A model generated the notes under the pieces. The model was not told the DNA's origin. It searched no databases and was given only the letters and a program-made list of their open reading frames with translations. 64,000 bases of DNA from an uncultured Dokdonia sp. (lineage in GTDB: Bacteria > Bacteroidota > Bacteroidia > Flavobacteriales > Flavobacteriaceae), in contig NZ_CANMDS010000003.1 in assembly GCF_947496725.1 (NCBI RefSeq), forward strand, positions 186,001-250,000, given 5' to 3'. Shown in pieces: positions 52,701 to 61,854 of this stretch; positions within the stretch are counted from its first letter, which is position 1, and the number at the start of each line of letters is the position of its first letter. The position numbers were made by a program, and so were the translations under genes.

Positions 52701-54769
52701 TGAAGAAGAATATTATAATAGGTGCAATGTTATTGCTAGCAACAGCTAGTTATGCACAAGTGGACAGAAGTAAACAACCTGAGCCGGGTCCAGCTCCTGA
52801 GATTAATCTTAAAGACCCAGCTTCTTTTGAGCTTAAAAATGGTCTCAAAGTACTAGTTGTAGAAAATAAAAAGCTACCTAGAGTATCTATACAACTTACT
52901 ATAGATAACCCTCTTATTGTAGAGGGAGAAAAGGCTGGAGTAGCTGCCCTTACTTCATCTATGTTAGGTAAAGGGTCAAAGAGTATTGCAAAAGATGTGT
53001 TTGAAGAAGAGGTAGATTACCTTGGAGCAAACATTAGCTTTGGGTCTCAGAGCGCATTTGCAAGCGGTCTATCTAAGTATTTTGAACGTCTAGTTGAACT
53101 TACTGCAGATGCTGGTATAAATCCAAATTTTACACAAGTAGAGTTTGATAAAGAAAAGGAACGTCTCATAGAAGGATTAAAATCTAATGAGAAGAGTGTG
53201 ACAGCTATCGCTGGTCGAGTACAAAGTGTACTAGCTTATGGTGCAGACCACCCTTATGGAGAGTTTACTACAGAGGAGACTGTAAATAATGTAACACTTG
53301 CAGATGTTGAGAAGTTTCATTCAGATTACTTTCGACCTAATAATGGTTACTTAATCATTATAGGTGATGTAAATTTTGATACCGTAAAGAAGGTAGTAAA
53401 AGACAACTTCAAGAAGTGGAAAAAAGGAACTATACCAGAAACACCATTTTCTGAAAAGCAAAATGTCTCTACTACAGAAATCAACTTTGTTAATATGGAC
53501 AATGCCGTTCAGTCAGAAATTGCAGTTCAAAATACTGTTGAGCTCAAAATGACAGACCAAGATTATTTTCCAGCTCTTATTGCAAATAACATCTTAGGAG
53601 GTGGAGGAGAAGCCCGTCTTTTTAATAACCTACGTGAAGATAAAGGATATACTTATGGTTCTTATTCTAGAATAGGTTCTAATGAAAAGACAGTAACTCG
53701 TTTTAGCGCTACAGCAAGTGTGCGTAATACAGTTACAGATAGCTCTGTGGTAGAGATTGTAAAAGAGATTAACCGTATAGGGTCTGAGCCTGTATCGCCA
53801 GAAGAGCTAGCAAATGCAAAAGCAAAGTACACTGGAAGTTTTGTACTCGCTTTAGAGCGACCACAAACTATTGCAAACTATGCATATAATATTGAGAGTA
53901 AAGGGCTCCCTAAAGATTTTTACAAAAACTACCTTTCTAATATAGATAAGGTATCTCAAAAAGATGTACAAAATGCAGCTAGTAAACTATTTAAAGGTGA
54001 TAACGCAAGAATCGTTGTGACTGGTAAGGGTAGTGAGGTGATAGATAATCTAAGTAAGGTGGTTATAGACGGTAAGACTATCCCTGTAAAGTACTTTGAC
54101 GTATACGGTGAAGGAATAGAAAAACCAGAATTCAAAAAGGAACTTCCTGCAGATCTTACGGTAAATAAGGTCCTAGAATCTTACATTGCTGCTATAGGTG
54201 GTAAAGATAAGCTTGCTGCGGTAAACTCGGTTTATATCAAAGCACAAGGAGCTATGCAAGGTATGACGCTTGACTTAGAACTTAAAAAAACTACAAAAGA
54301 GCAGTTTGTACAAAACATTATGATGGGAGGGAACTCAGTTTCAAAACAAGTACTCGATGGAGATAAAGGATATGTGGTTGTACAAGGGCAACGCAAAGAT
54401 CTAGAAGGAGAAGATGTAGAGAAGGTAAAATCTGAGTCATCTCCGTTTCCAGAAGTAAACTGGTTAAACGGTGGAGCGAGCCTAGAAGGTATAGAAAAAG
54501 TAAATGGAGAAGATGCTTATGTCGTTAAAGTAGCAGATGGTAAAATGAACTACTACAGTACAAAAACGGGGCTTAAACTTCAGGAGGTAACTATACAAGA
54601 AATGCAAGGTCAGACCATAAAAACGTCTATCACCTTTAGTAAATATCAAGATGTGGGAGGAATCAAATTTCCTTTTGTATTAAGTCAGTCATTTGGCCCA
54701 CAATCTATAGATTTTAATGTGACAGAAATTAAAGTTAACGAAGGAATCACAAATGCAGATTTTGAGTAA
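52700..54769 (+). CDS. M16-family non-catalytic partner with LolA-like C-terminal domain
   Basis: A 689-residue exported protein (signal peptide ending ASYAQ). M16 domains lie at ~35-460; the position of the zinc motif reads SSMLGKGSKS, with no H-x-x-E-H, so it is not catalytic. The M16_C block has GGGGEARLFNNLREDKGYTYGSYS, which in heterodimeric M16 enzymes provides the substrate-binding Arg/Tyr. Residues ~480-689 form an extra beta-rich domain like the LolA/outer-membrane lipoprotein sorting fold. Translationally coupled to the catalytic subunit. Confidence 0.85.
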   Translation: MKKNIIIGAMLLLATASYAQVDRSKQPEPGPAPEINLKDPASFELKNGLKVLVVENKKLPRVSIQLTIDNPLIVEGEKAGVAALTSSMLGKGSKSIAKDVFEEEVDYLGANISFGSQSAFASGLSKYFERLVELTADAGINPNFTQVEFDKEKERLIEGLKSNEKSVTAIAGRVQSVLAYGADHPYGEFTTEETVNNVTLADVEKFHSDYFRPNNGYLIIIGDVNFDTVKKVVKDNFKKWKKGTIPETPFSEKQNVSTTEINFVNMDNAVQSEIAVQNTVELKMTDQDYFPALIANNILGGGGEARLFNNLREDKGYTYGSYSRIGSNEKTVTRFSATASVRNTVTDSSVVEIVKEINRIGSEPVSPEELANAKAKYTGSFVLALERPQTIANYAYNIESKGLPKDFYKNYLSNIDKVSQKDVQNAASKLFKGDNARIVVTGKGSEVIDNLSKVVIDGKTIPVKYFDVYGEGIEKPEFKKELPADLTVNKVLESYIAAIGGKDKLAAVNSVYIKAQGAMQGMTLDLELKKTTKEQFVQNIMMGGNSVSKQVLDGDKGYVVVQGQRKDLEGEDVEKVKSESSPFPEVNWLNGGASLEGIEKVNGEDAYVVKVADGKMNYYSTKTGLKLQEVTIQEMQGQTIKTSITFSKYQDVGGIKFPFVLSQSFGPQSIDFNVTEIKVNEGITNADFE

Positions 54770-54791
54770 TTTCATTCTATAAACTACTATT

Positions 54792-54819
54792 AAAGGTCAG
54801 CTTTTGCTGGCCTTTTTTA
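54792..54819 (+). terminator. Rho-independent terminator after the M16 pair
   Basis: Stem AAAGGTCAGC / GCTGGCCTTT (one G-T pair), loop TTTT, followed by T6. Confidence 0.85.
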
Positions 54820-54894
54820 TGTTATAGAGTTAACAGTTTGTAATAGAGAGTACTATAAGGTTATAAAAACAAGCTGCTATAATAGATAGTATTA

Positions 54895-54910
54895 CGCTTT
54901 CGCGAAAGCG
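54895..54910. repeat. Palindrome copy 22
   Basis: Exact copy in the spacer between the M16 terminator and ppc. Confidence 0.9.
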
Positions 54911-55084
54911 TACTCATAACTAGTAAAAGTAATAGTTAGATATAATGAAATAAAAATGCTCGAAATCGATTGCAAATAATACATATTAAAACAAAGGCGG
55001 TCTTTTATTGTGAGATTGCCAAAACTGACTTTGCTAAGCGTGCGATACTTGTGGTTTACGTATTTTTAATAAAAATATTAACAG

Positions 55085-57664
55085 ATGTCAAGAGAGCCGA
55101 AAATAGAGCGTTTTAATGCAAATGTAAAGTCAAAATACGAAGTCTATAATGGAATATTTATGACGCTTCCCTTTGATGGTATTTCAAATACGGGAGTACT
55201 TTTGCCTTTGTTTCATTCTATTTGTACAGAAGGATATAGAGATAATAAAAACCCAACAGAAATTATTGAGTACTTCTTTGAACGCTATATGCGAGATGCA
55301 ACCGAAAAGGAGCGAGAAGATTTACTCTTTAAGTTTATACAATATATAGAGCGTCAAGTAGTACTCTTTGATGCAATAGAGGATGCTTCATATCGTATTG
55401 TAAATAATATGGATGGTCGCGGTACCCTGCGTAATATTAAAGAAGAGGCAGAGGCAACTGGTAAAAAGGAAGAGCTCATCTCTTACTTAAACAGGTTTAC
55501 CATACGCCCTGTACTTACTGCACACCCTACACAATTTTACCCAGGGGTAGTGCTTGGTATTATAAATGACCTAAGTGCAGCAATAAGAGAAGATCGTCTT
55601 GAAGATATAAAAACGCTACTAGCACAGTTAGGTAAAACGCCATTCTTTAAAAAGGAAAAACCTACACCATATGATGAGGCTGTGAGTCTTATTTGGTATC
55701 TTGAGAATGTATTTTATCACAGTGCGGGAGCTATATATGACTACCTGCATAAGCATTTAATACAAGATGAAAGTTTCAGTAACACGCTGGTAGATCTTGG
55801 TTTTTGGCCAGGAGGGGATCGTGATGGTAATCCATTTGTTACCACAGCCATTACACTTAAGGTTGCTAGAAAGTTGCGCAGCTCTGTATTGAGAAATTAC
55901 TATAGAGAGGTGAAGCAACTAAGGAGAAGAATCACCTTTAGAGGTACGGAGGCACCACTTTCAGAACTAGAAGATCAACTGTATACAGCCATTTTTTCTG
56001 AAGAGAAACCAGCTATCTCACAAGCGTCTATTCTCAAAACACTTAAAGATATACGTGATGTAGTAAGAGAAAAGCACCAGAGCCTATATCTTGATAAAAT
56101 AGATAGCCTCATACATAAAGTGGAGCTTTTTGGACTTCACTTTGCATCGTTAGATATACGTCAGGATAGTAGTATTCATAAAATAGTTTTTGAGCAAATT
56201 GTTGAAAATGCAACTATAAATGGGACAAAGATTTTTCCGGAGGGTTATCTCGCTTTAAGCGAAAACGAGCAAATAGACTTCTTAAATAACGTGCACGGAG
56301 CGCTAGATCCAGAAAGTTTTGAAGAGGAAGTTGTGACTAAAACCCTTGGCTCTATCTATGCGATGAAAACCATTCAAGACGAAAATGGTGAGCGTGGCTC
56401 AAACAGATATATCATAAGTAACTCAAAAAGCGCACTGCACGTGATGCAAGCCTTTACATTTTTAAGACTGTGTGACTGGGAATCTCCTACGGCAGATGTG
56501 GCACCACTATTTGAGACCGTACCAGATCTTATCGCTGCACCCGCTGTGATGGAAGCACTGTATACAAATCGTACATATAGTAAACACTTAAAGAGTCGAG
56601 GTATGCGACAGACTATAATGCTAGGCTTTTCTGACGGAACCAAAGATGGTGGTTATTTAATGGCAAACTGGAGTATCTTTAAGGCTAAGGAGGCAATGAC
56701 CGCTATGTCTAGAAAGTATGGGGTAACCGTAATTTTCTTTGATGGTAGAGGAGGACCACCAGCACGTGGAGGTGGTAAAACACACCAGTTTTATGCATCA
56801 TTAGGACCTAATATAGAAGCACAAGAAATTCAGATTACAGTACAAGGACAAACTATAAGTTCTAATTTTGGAACGGTAGATTCTTGCCAGTACAATCTAG
56901 AGCAACTACTTAGTAGTGGTGTTAATAACGAGGTCTTTAAGGGAGCACATAATGATATCTCACCATCAGATAGAGAAACGCTAGAAGCACTCGCACAAAA
57001 GAGTTATGAGGCTTATACGGCATTTAAAGGACACGATAAGTTCTTGCCATACCTAGAGCGTATGTCTACCCTTAAGTATTATGCAAAGACTAATATAGGT
57101 AGCCGCCCTAGCAAGCGCTCTCAAAAAAGTACCTTAGACTTTGGGGATCTTAGAGCGATTCCATTTGTAGGTAGTTGGAGTCAACTCAAGCAAAACGTGC
57201 CAGGTTTTTATGGAGTAGGAACAGCACTTGCCTCTTTTGAAGATGCTGGTAAACTAGAGGATGTCAAGCAGCTATATAAGAATAGTTCATTCTTTAGAAC
57301 GTTACTTGAGAATAGTATGATGAGTCTTACAAAGTCATTCTTTGGACTTACAGCATATATGCAAGAAGATCAAGAGTTTGGTGAGTTCTGGAAGTTGCTT
57401 TTTGAAGAGTACAAACGTAGCAAGCGTCTTATGCTAGAAGTAGCTGGTCTCACAGAACTTATGGAAAATGAGAAGGCAGGTAAAGCGTCTATACAAGAAA
57501 GAGAACGCATTGTATTGCCATTACTTACCATACAGCAGTATGCATTGAGAGCAATACAAGATATGCAACGCTCTGGTGAGCAAACAGATAAGGCAAAAGT
57601 ATATGAGCGTATGGTAACGAGATCACTCTTTGGAAACATAAATGCGAGTAGAAATTCTGCATAA
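55085..57664 (+). CDS. ppc: Phosphoenolpyruvate carboxylase
   Basis: An 859-residue enzyme that fixes bicarbonate onto PEP to make oxaloacetate. Catalytic regions are present: LTAHPTQFYPG (His147), WPGGDRDGNPFV, GFSDGTKDGGYLMANW, and the mobile glycine loop FFDGRGGPPARGGG, followed by TNIGSRPSKR. The length is close to the usual ~880. The C-terminus ends NASRNSA, not the common QNTG/RNTG that in E. coli helps bind the inhibitor aspartate, so allosteric control may differ. Monocistronic. Confidence 0.95.
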   Translation: MSREPKIERFNANVKSKYEVYNGIFMTLPFDGISNTGVLLPLFHSICTEGYRDNKNPTEIIEYFFERYMRDATEKEREDLLFKFIQYIERQVVLFDAIEDASYRIVNNMDGRGTLRNIKEEAEATGKKEELISYLNRFTIRPVLTAHPTQFYPGVVLGIINDLSAAIREDRLEDIKTLLAQLGKTPFFKKEKPTPYDEAVSLIWYLENVFYHSAGAIYDYLHKHLIQDESFSNTLVDLGFWPGGDRDGNPFVTTAITLKVARKLRSSVLRNYYREVKQLRRRITFRGTEAPLSELEDQLYTAIFSEEKPAISQASILKTLKDIRDVVREKHQSLYLDKIDSLIHKVELFGLHFASLDIRQDSSIHKIVFEQIVENATINGTKIFPEGYLALSENEQIDFLNNVHGALDPESFEEEVVTKTLGSIYAMKTIQDENGERGSNRYIISNSKSALHVMQAFTFLRLCDWESPTADVAPLFETVPDLIAAPAVMEALYTNRTYSKHLKSRGMRQTIMLGFSDGTKDGGYLMANWSIFKAKEAMTAMSRKYGVTVIFFDGRGGPPARGGGKTHQFYASLGPNIEAQEIQITVQGQTISSNFGTVDSCQYNLEQLLSSGVNNEVFKGAHNDISPSDRETLEALAQKSYEAYTAFKGHDKFLPYLERMSTLKYYAKTNIGSRPSKRSQKSTLDFGDLRAIPFVGSWSQLKQNVPGFYGVGTALASFEDAGKLEDVKQLYKNSSFFRTLLENSMMSLTKSFFGLTAYMQEDQEFGEFWKLLFEEYKRSKRLMLEVAGLTELMENEKAGKASIQERERIVLPLLTIQQYALRAIQDMQRSGEQTDKAKVYERMVTRSLFGNINASRNSA

Positions 57665-57689
57665 ACTAGTAATGATAAGGGAGTATCTA

Positions 57690-57720
57690 TTGCTCCCTTG
57701 TCATACTTAGACTACCTTTG
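57690..57720 (+). promoter_or_regulatory. Promoter of rnpB
   Basis: TTG (57690-57692), 20 bases, TACCTTTG (57713-57720). This is a full match to the Bacteroidota TTG-N17-23-TAnnTTTG promoter. The 5' strand of rnpB helix P1 begins five bases later, where the transcript should start. Confidence 0.65.
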
Positions 57721-57723
57721 CGC

Positions 57724-58038
57724 TAGCAGGCCGCCTTATTGATCCAGTAATGGATAGGAAAGTCCGGACACCACAGGATAGCATAGCGGCTAACAGCCGT
57801 CATCCCAAACTCGTTTTGGGAGAGGACAAGTGCAACAGAAAGAATGTACAGGTAATGCTGTAGCGAACCCAGGTAAACTCTATGCGGTGCAATGTCAAGT
57901 ATACTCACAGTTAAGTGCGATCCGCGCGTTGTGGGAGGGTAGACAGATAGAGATTATTAGTAATGATAATCCCAGATAAATAATAAGGAATTTCTAGAAG
58001 CATCTAGATTGAACAGAATCCGGCTTATAGGCCTGCTT
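57724..58038 (+). ncRNA. rnpB: RNase P RNA (bacterial class A)
   Basis: The catalytic RNA that trims the 5' leader of tRNA precursors. The ends form helix P1: AGCAGGCC (57725-57732) with GGCCTGCT (58030-58037). The conserved core GGATAGGAAAGTCCGGACACC is at 57751-57771 and the conserved 3' segment ACAGAATCCGGCTTATAGG at ~58013-58031. A hairpin terminator follows at 58069-58097. Reading frames on either strand in this stretch are not genes. Confidence 0.95.
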
Positions 58039-58068
58039 ATTTTATGAATACAAATAAATCTAAATAAC

Positions 58069-58097
58069 AATAAATCCCGCAACTAGCGGGATTTATT
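58069..58097. terminator. Bidirectional terminator between rnpB and rsmD
   Basis: A perfect 12-base stem, AATAAATCCCGC and its complement, with loop AACTA. A palindrome copy lies 20 bases further on, before the rsmD stop. Confidence 0.85.
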
Positions 58098-58117
58098 AAT
58101 TTTACTGTATGTTGTTA

Positions 58118-58133
58118 CGCTTTCGCGAAAGCG
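58118..58133. repeat. Palindrome copy 23
   Basis: Exact copy 3 bases beyond the rsmD stop, next to the rnpB/rsmD terminator. Confidence 0.9.
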
Positions 58134-58136
58134 TTC

Positions 58137-58697
58137 TTATTCTTCTTCATCACTTTCTGGTAGTTCAAAAAAACTAAAGGCATTACCACCATAATGACGG
58201 GTTTGTACGTAGTTTATAAAACTATCAAGTTTAGAATACTTACCGTGCTCAATGATGAGAACACCATCTTGGTCTAAAAGATTATTCTTAAATACCAGTG
58301 TTGCAATCTTTTCAAATTCTTTAATATCAATGTCGTACGGAGGATCTGCAAATATGATGTCGTAACTGCCTGTTGCACGTTCCAAGTATTTAAAGACATC
58401 ACTTTTTATGGCGTGTATAGAAAAATCAAACTCTTGTGACGTTTTATTTATAAACTGCACACAACCATAATGACCATCTACCGCAGTAATTTGATCTGTA
58501 CCACGAGAGGCAAACTCATAGCTTATGTTGCCAGTGCCTGCAAAGAGGTCTAACACCCTAAGCTGGCTTATGTGATAGTTACTTCTTATAATATTAAAAA
58601 GGGCCTCCTTTGCCATATCTGTAGTAGGGCGTACGGGTAGCTTTTTTGGTGCCGCGATTCTTCGGCCTTTATATTTTCCAGATATGATACGTGTCAT
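58137..58697 (-). CDS. rsmD: 16S rRNA (guanine-966 N2)-methyltransferase
   Basis: A 186-residue methyltransferase. RIISGKYKGRRIAAP and RPTTDMAKEALFNII are RsmD signatures; the SAM loop is VLDLFAGTGNISYEFASRG and the catalytic motif is FADPPYD. It overlaps the DUF3822 gene by four bases (ATGA), a pairing that is common in Bacteroidota. Confidence 0.92.
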   Translation of the reverse strand: MTRIISGKYKGRRIAAPKKLPVRPTTDMAKEALFNIIRSNYHISQLRVLDLFAGTGNISYEFASRGTDQITAVDGHYGCVQFINKTSQEFDFSIHAIKSDVFKYLERATGSYDIIFADPPYDIDIKEFEKIATLVFKNNLLDQDGVLIIEHGKYSKLDSFINYVQTRHYGGNAFSFFELPESDEEE

Positions 58698-59485
58698 AAT
58701 AAACTGCCAAGTATTGCTTGGGCTTGTTGTATTTGGGAATGTTCGGCATCTGCAATAGTGAGATGTCTTATATAGGTGTGTGCGATTTTATAATATGCAT
58801 CTTCCTTTGTAATGCTTCCTGTAAGAACTACAGCAGTGGTTTCTGAGCTTAGTTCTAGTTGCTCCATTGTAAAAAGTACGTAGTATATGAAATCTTCTTT
58901 ACTTCGTATTTCAAAGCGGTTTACAAATAAGAGTTTTTTATGTTGCACAACTCCCATTTCAAAATAAGAGCCTTGTAGGTTGATAAGTACTTGAGGATCT
59001 TCGCCACTTGTAAATTTACCTAAAAGGTATTTTGTAAAAATAGTCGTGCTATGATAATAATCAAATGATCCAAAAGTATCAAAGAAAAAATTATTTACGT
59101 TAGTATAGGGCACATACACGGTAACGATGTCATAAAAGTCTATACTATCGTGTGCAATATGGTCTGTACTAAGAATCTTTGTGTTGAACTTTAAATAATC
59201 TGCTCCCTTTGTAGGGTCAAATAATGCGCTAGGCACTACTGTAAATAACTCATTTGAATATACCACAGTTACTTTATCAAAATTTTGAGATAGCACGAGA
59301 CTATCTTTAAATGCATTTTGAACTTCAGTAAGTAGCGTAGCAGGATTTACTTGCGTGCTAAATGCAATAATCTGTGCATCAATGACTTCTTTACTATGGA
59401 TGTTTTGAGTAAAAAAAGAAAGTCCATCCAAATGTATTTGGATGGACAGACTATATAATGAGTTTGTATTGTCTTGACTAGTCAT
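58694..59485 (-). CDS. DUF3822 family protein
   Basis: A 263-residue protein: YSLSIQIHLDGLSFFTQN at the start, then YSNELFTVVPSALFDPTKGADYLKFNTKI. This is DUF3822, found almost only in Bacteroidota beside rsmD; function unknown. ATG at 59485 is used, since the ATG ten codons upstream sits inside the previous gene's C-terminus. It overlaps rsmD by four bases and the previous gene by eight. Confidence 0.82.
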   Translation of the reverse strand: MTSQDNTNSLYSLSIQIHLDGLSFFTQNIHSKEVIDAQIIAFSTQVNPATLLTEVQNAFKDSLVLSQNFDKVTVVYSNELFTVVPSALFDPTKGADYLKFNTKILSTDHIAHDSIDFYDIVTVYVPYTNVNNFFFDTFGSFDYYHSTTIFTKYLLGKFTSGEDPQVLINLQGSYFEMGVVQHKKLLFVNRFEIRSKEDFIYYVLFTMEQLELSSETTAVVLTGSITKEDAYYKIAHTYIRHLTIADAEHSQIQQAQAILGSLL

Positions 59486-60128
59486 TAGCCCCATAACTCT
59501 TAGGCCAGTTACCATTTGTATTAATAGTTTCCATAGATCCTACGGTAAGTGCATCTCCATTAACACCATCTACAGATACGATTTGCTTTTCTTTAGCAAC
59601 ATAATCTTTAGGTTGGTCTGCAAGTAATACATCTTTCTTTACAGAGATAAGAAACACAGGATACATAGTGTTACTCTTTTCTATCTGACCAGCGTCCATA
59701 GTATATTTTGCATTCACACCTTCTACAGGTACGTTAATCATCGTTTTGTAACGATCAGATCCTTTAAATAGAGAATCTTTTACTGGGCGAGTACCTAGTG
59801 TATCAATTACAACTATTTCTTTAAAGGTATCAACACGGAAACGCTTTGTCTTTTCTTCATCAAGTACTGTTGTATCTCTACGCTGAGTAATTGTAAATTC
59901 TGCAGTATCTATAAAACGTACTAATTTATCAAAGTCTTTCTCGTAAGTTCCTGTAACGGTTTTATGAGCTAGTTGCGCCTGTCTAAGATCACGCATATTT
60001 TTTATGGCAGCACTATAACGCGCTTCCTTAACTTCATTAAATTTTACTTCTCCCCAAATTGCGTTAAAAAGAAGGTAACCTAATGCGGCAATTACTACCC
60101 AAAGTACAAGCTGTAATACTAGTTTCAT
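59478..60128 (-). CDS. Hypothetical membrane-anchored protein
   Basis: A 216-residue protein with one N-terminal transmembrane helix (residues 4-25) followed by a helix with AAIKNMRDLRQAQLAHKTVTGTY, which resembles the pilin-like spine (alpha1 plus a G-T-Y turn). The rest is beta-rich and acidic. Function unknown. It is the first gene of the leftward DUF3822-rsmD operon and diverges from the helicase gene. Confidence 0.65.
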   Translation of the reverse strand: MKLVLQLVLWVVIAALGYLLFNAIWGEVKFNEVKEARYSAAIKNMRDLRQAQLAHKTVTGTYEKDFDKLVRFIDTAEFTITQRRDTTVLDEEKTKRFRVDTFKEIVVIDTLGTRPVKDSLFKGSDRYKTMINVPVEGVNAKYTMDAGQIEKSNTMYPVFLISVKKDVLLADQPKDYVAKEKQIVSVDGVNGDALTVGSMETINTNGNWPKSYGAND

Positions 60129-60242
60129 GTAATGTTGTTTAAATTAGTTATGGTGAACAACAAATCTACAATTTTTTTTTACTTACAAAAATTTATTATC
60201 TCATTTTTCCTTTGCGTAATTTCGTTGCATTCTAAGCCTTCT

Positions 60243-61679
60243 ATGATAAAAGATTCACGAGCATTCTATAAGCTGTTAATTAAAGATTTTGCACATACAC
60301 CTACTTTAAAACAAGATAGGTTGTTAGAGCAGTTATCTACTTTTTTATTTGATGATTCTAAAGATAAAGTATTCGTTCTTAAAGGGTTTGCCGGGACTGG
60401 TAAGACTACCGTTATAGGGACGGTAGTAAAGAATCTATGGCACGCAAAAATGTCATCAGTGCTTATGGCTCCTACGGGTCGAGCTGCAAAGGTTGCTAGT
60501 AACTACAGTAAAAAACAGGCCTACACAATACATCGCAAAATTTATTTTCCAAAAAAAGAACGTGGAGGTGGCGTCTCATTTACGCTACAACCCAATAAAC
60601 ATAGAAACTGCCTCTTTATAGTTGATGAGGCTTCAATGATATCAGATAAAGCTACAAGTTCAAAGTTTTTTGATAATGGATCTTTGCTAGATGATATGAT
60701 GCAATATGTCTATAGTGGTTATAAATGCAAACTTATTTTAGTAGGTGACGAGGCACAGTTACCGCCTGTAAAACTTGAGATGTCACCAGCTCTAGATATT
60801 GATGTTTTATCATTGCAGTTTAATAAAACCGTAGAGACTATACAGCTGGACGAGGTAATGCGTCAAGGAGAAGATAGTGGTATACTTATGAATGCCACTT
60901 CTCTGAGAGAACAGCTATCAGAAGGGTTTTATGAAGATTTTAAATTTGAATTAGAAGGGTATAACGATATTGTTAGGCTCATAGATGGACACGAGATTAT
61001 GGATGCCATTAATGATTGTTACAGCTCTGTAGGTACAGAAGAAACTGCAATTATTGTAAGATCTAACAAAAGAGCAAACCTATATAACCAGCAAATAAGA
61101 AATCGTATTCTCTTTCAAGAAGAAGAAATATCTGCAGGAGACCACTTAATGGTGGTAAAAAATAATTACTTCTGGCTAGATGCAAAAAGTGATGCTGGAT
61201 TTATTGCAAACGGTGATATTGTAAAAGTATTAGAAATACTAGCTATTAAGGAACTCTACGGCTTTCGCTTTGCAGAGGTAAAAGTGCAAATGGTAGATTA
61301 CCCACAAATGCAACCATTTGAGACAGTTGTTATGCTAGATGTGCTCACACTAGAAACACCAGCACTACCTTATGAAGATGGAGATCGGCTCTATAAAGAA
61401 GTTCAAAAAGACTATGTAGACGAAACTTCGAATTACAAACGCTTCCAAAAAATAAAAAACAACAAATACTTTAATGCCTTGCAGGTTAAATTCTCTTATG
61501 CTATTACCTGTCACAAATCACAAGGTGGGCAGTGGGAAAATGTCTTTATAGAGCAACCCTACCTTCCAGACGGGATGAATAAAGATTATTTAAGATGGTT
61601 GTATACAGCTATAACTAGATCAAAAAGTAAGCTGTACTTAATAGGTTTTAAAGACGAAATGTTTGTAGAAGCAGAGTAG
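60243..61679 (+). CDS. RecD-like ATP-dependent DNA helicase
   Basis: A 478-residue superfamily 1 helicase. Walker A is VLKGFAGTGKTTVIGT (~45-60), then APTGRAAKVA, Walker B as IVDEASMIS, motif III LVGDEAQLPP, and the C-terminal UvrD-like motif SYAITCHKSQGGQW with LYTAITRSKSKLYLIG. This set is that of RecD2/Dda-type 5'-3' helicases. ATG at 60243 (MIKDSRAFYKLL) is preferred; the extra 37 residues from an upstream TTG look like a chance hydrophobic run. Confidence 0.88.
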   Translation: MIKDSRAFYKLLIKDFAHTPTLKQDRLLEQLSTFLFDDSKDKVFVLKGFAGTGKTTVIGTVVKNLWHAKMSSVLMAPTGRAAKVASNYSKKQAYTIHRKIYFPKKERGGGVSFTLQPNKHRNCLFIVDEASMISDKATSSKFFDNGSLLDDMMQYVYSGYKCKLILVGDEAQLPPVKLEMSPALDIDVLSLQFNKTVETIQLDEVMRQGEDSGILMNATSLREQLSEGFYEDFKFELEGYNDIVRLIDGHEIMDAINDCYSSVGTEETAIIVRSNKRANLYNQQIRNRILFQEEEISAGDHLMVVKNNYFWLDAKSDAGFIANGDIVKVLEILAIKELYGFRFAEVKVQMVDYPQMQPFETVVMLDVLTLETPALPYEDGDRLYKEVQKDYVDETSNYKRFQKIKNNKYFNALQVKFSYAITCHKSQGGQWENVFIEQPYLPDGMNKDYLRWLYTAITRSKSKLYLIGFKDEMFVEAE

Positions 61680-61700
61680 CGTTGTTATAGAAAATTGCTT

Positions 61701-61783
61701 TAGGAGCTATTTCCCGCTTTACGCTACAATTCCTCATCGCGTCTACGCCAGCTCTTGCGGGATTTTCACTACAATCGGGGCTA
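61701..61783 (-). repeat. Flavobacterial intergenic repeat element (TAGCCCC...GGGAAATAGCTCC type)
   Basis: Read on the reverse strand, it starts TAGCCCCGATTG, continues GTGAAAATCCCGC and ends AAAGCGGGAAATAGCTCCTA. I recognise this as a short dispersed element that occurs downstream of genes in many Flavobacteriaceae. The ends are imperfect inverted repeats (TAGCCCC and its counterpart in TAGGAGC). One copy in this window, 21 bases after the helicase stop. Role unknown. Confidence 0.55.
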
Positions 61784-61854
61784 TGGATTAGATAGTTATA
61801 TATTTATGGCTAGTTTTTTGATTATAACGTCTGTATATAAATAAGTAAACAATT

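Larger units (their letters stand above)
54770..55084. other. 315-base spacer before ppc
   Basis: It holds the M16 terminator (54792-54819) and one palindrome copy (54895-54910). I do not find a clear TTG/TAnnTTTG promoter for ppc; TGACTTTG near 55027 is a poor match. Confidence 0.5.

Noticed and set aside
56249-56266. CGCTTTAAGCGAAAACG within ppc, and a similar CGCTTTAAGCG within the pseudouridine synthase gene at ~45928
   Set aside because: The centre is TTTAAG rather than TTTCGCGAAA; they are explained by the coding sequence and do not match the repeat.
57723-57908. 61-codon open frame on the - strand
   Set aside because: It lies within RNase P RNA, whose P1 helix and conserved core are unmistakable.
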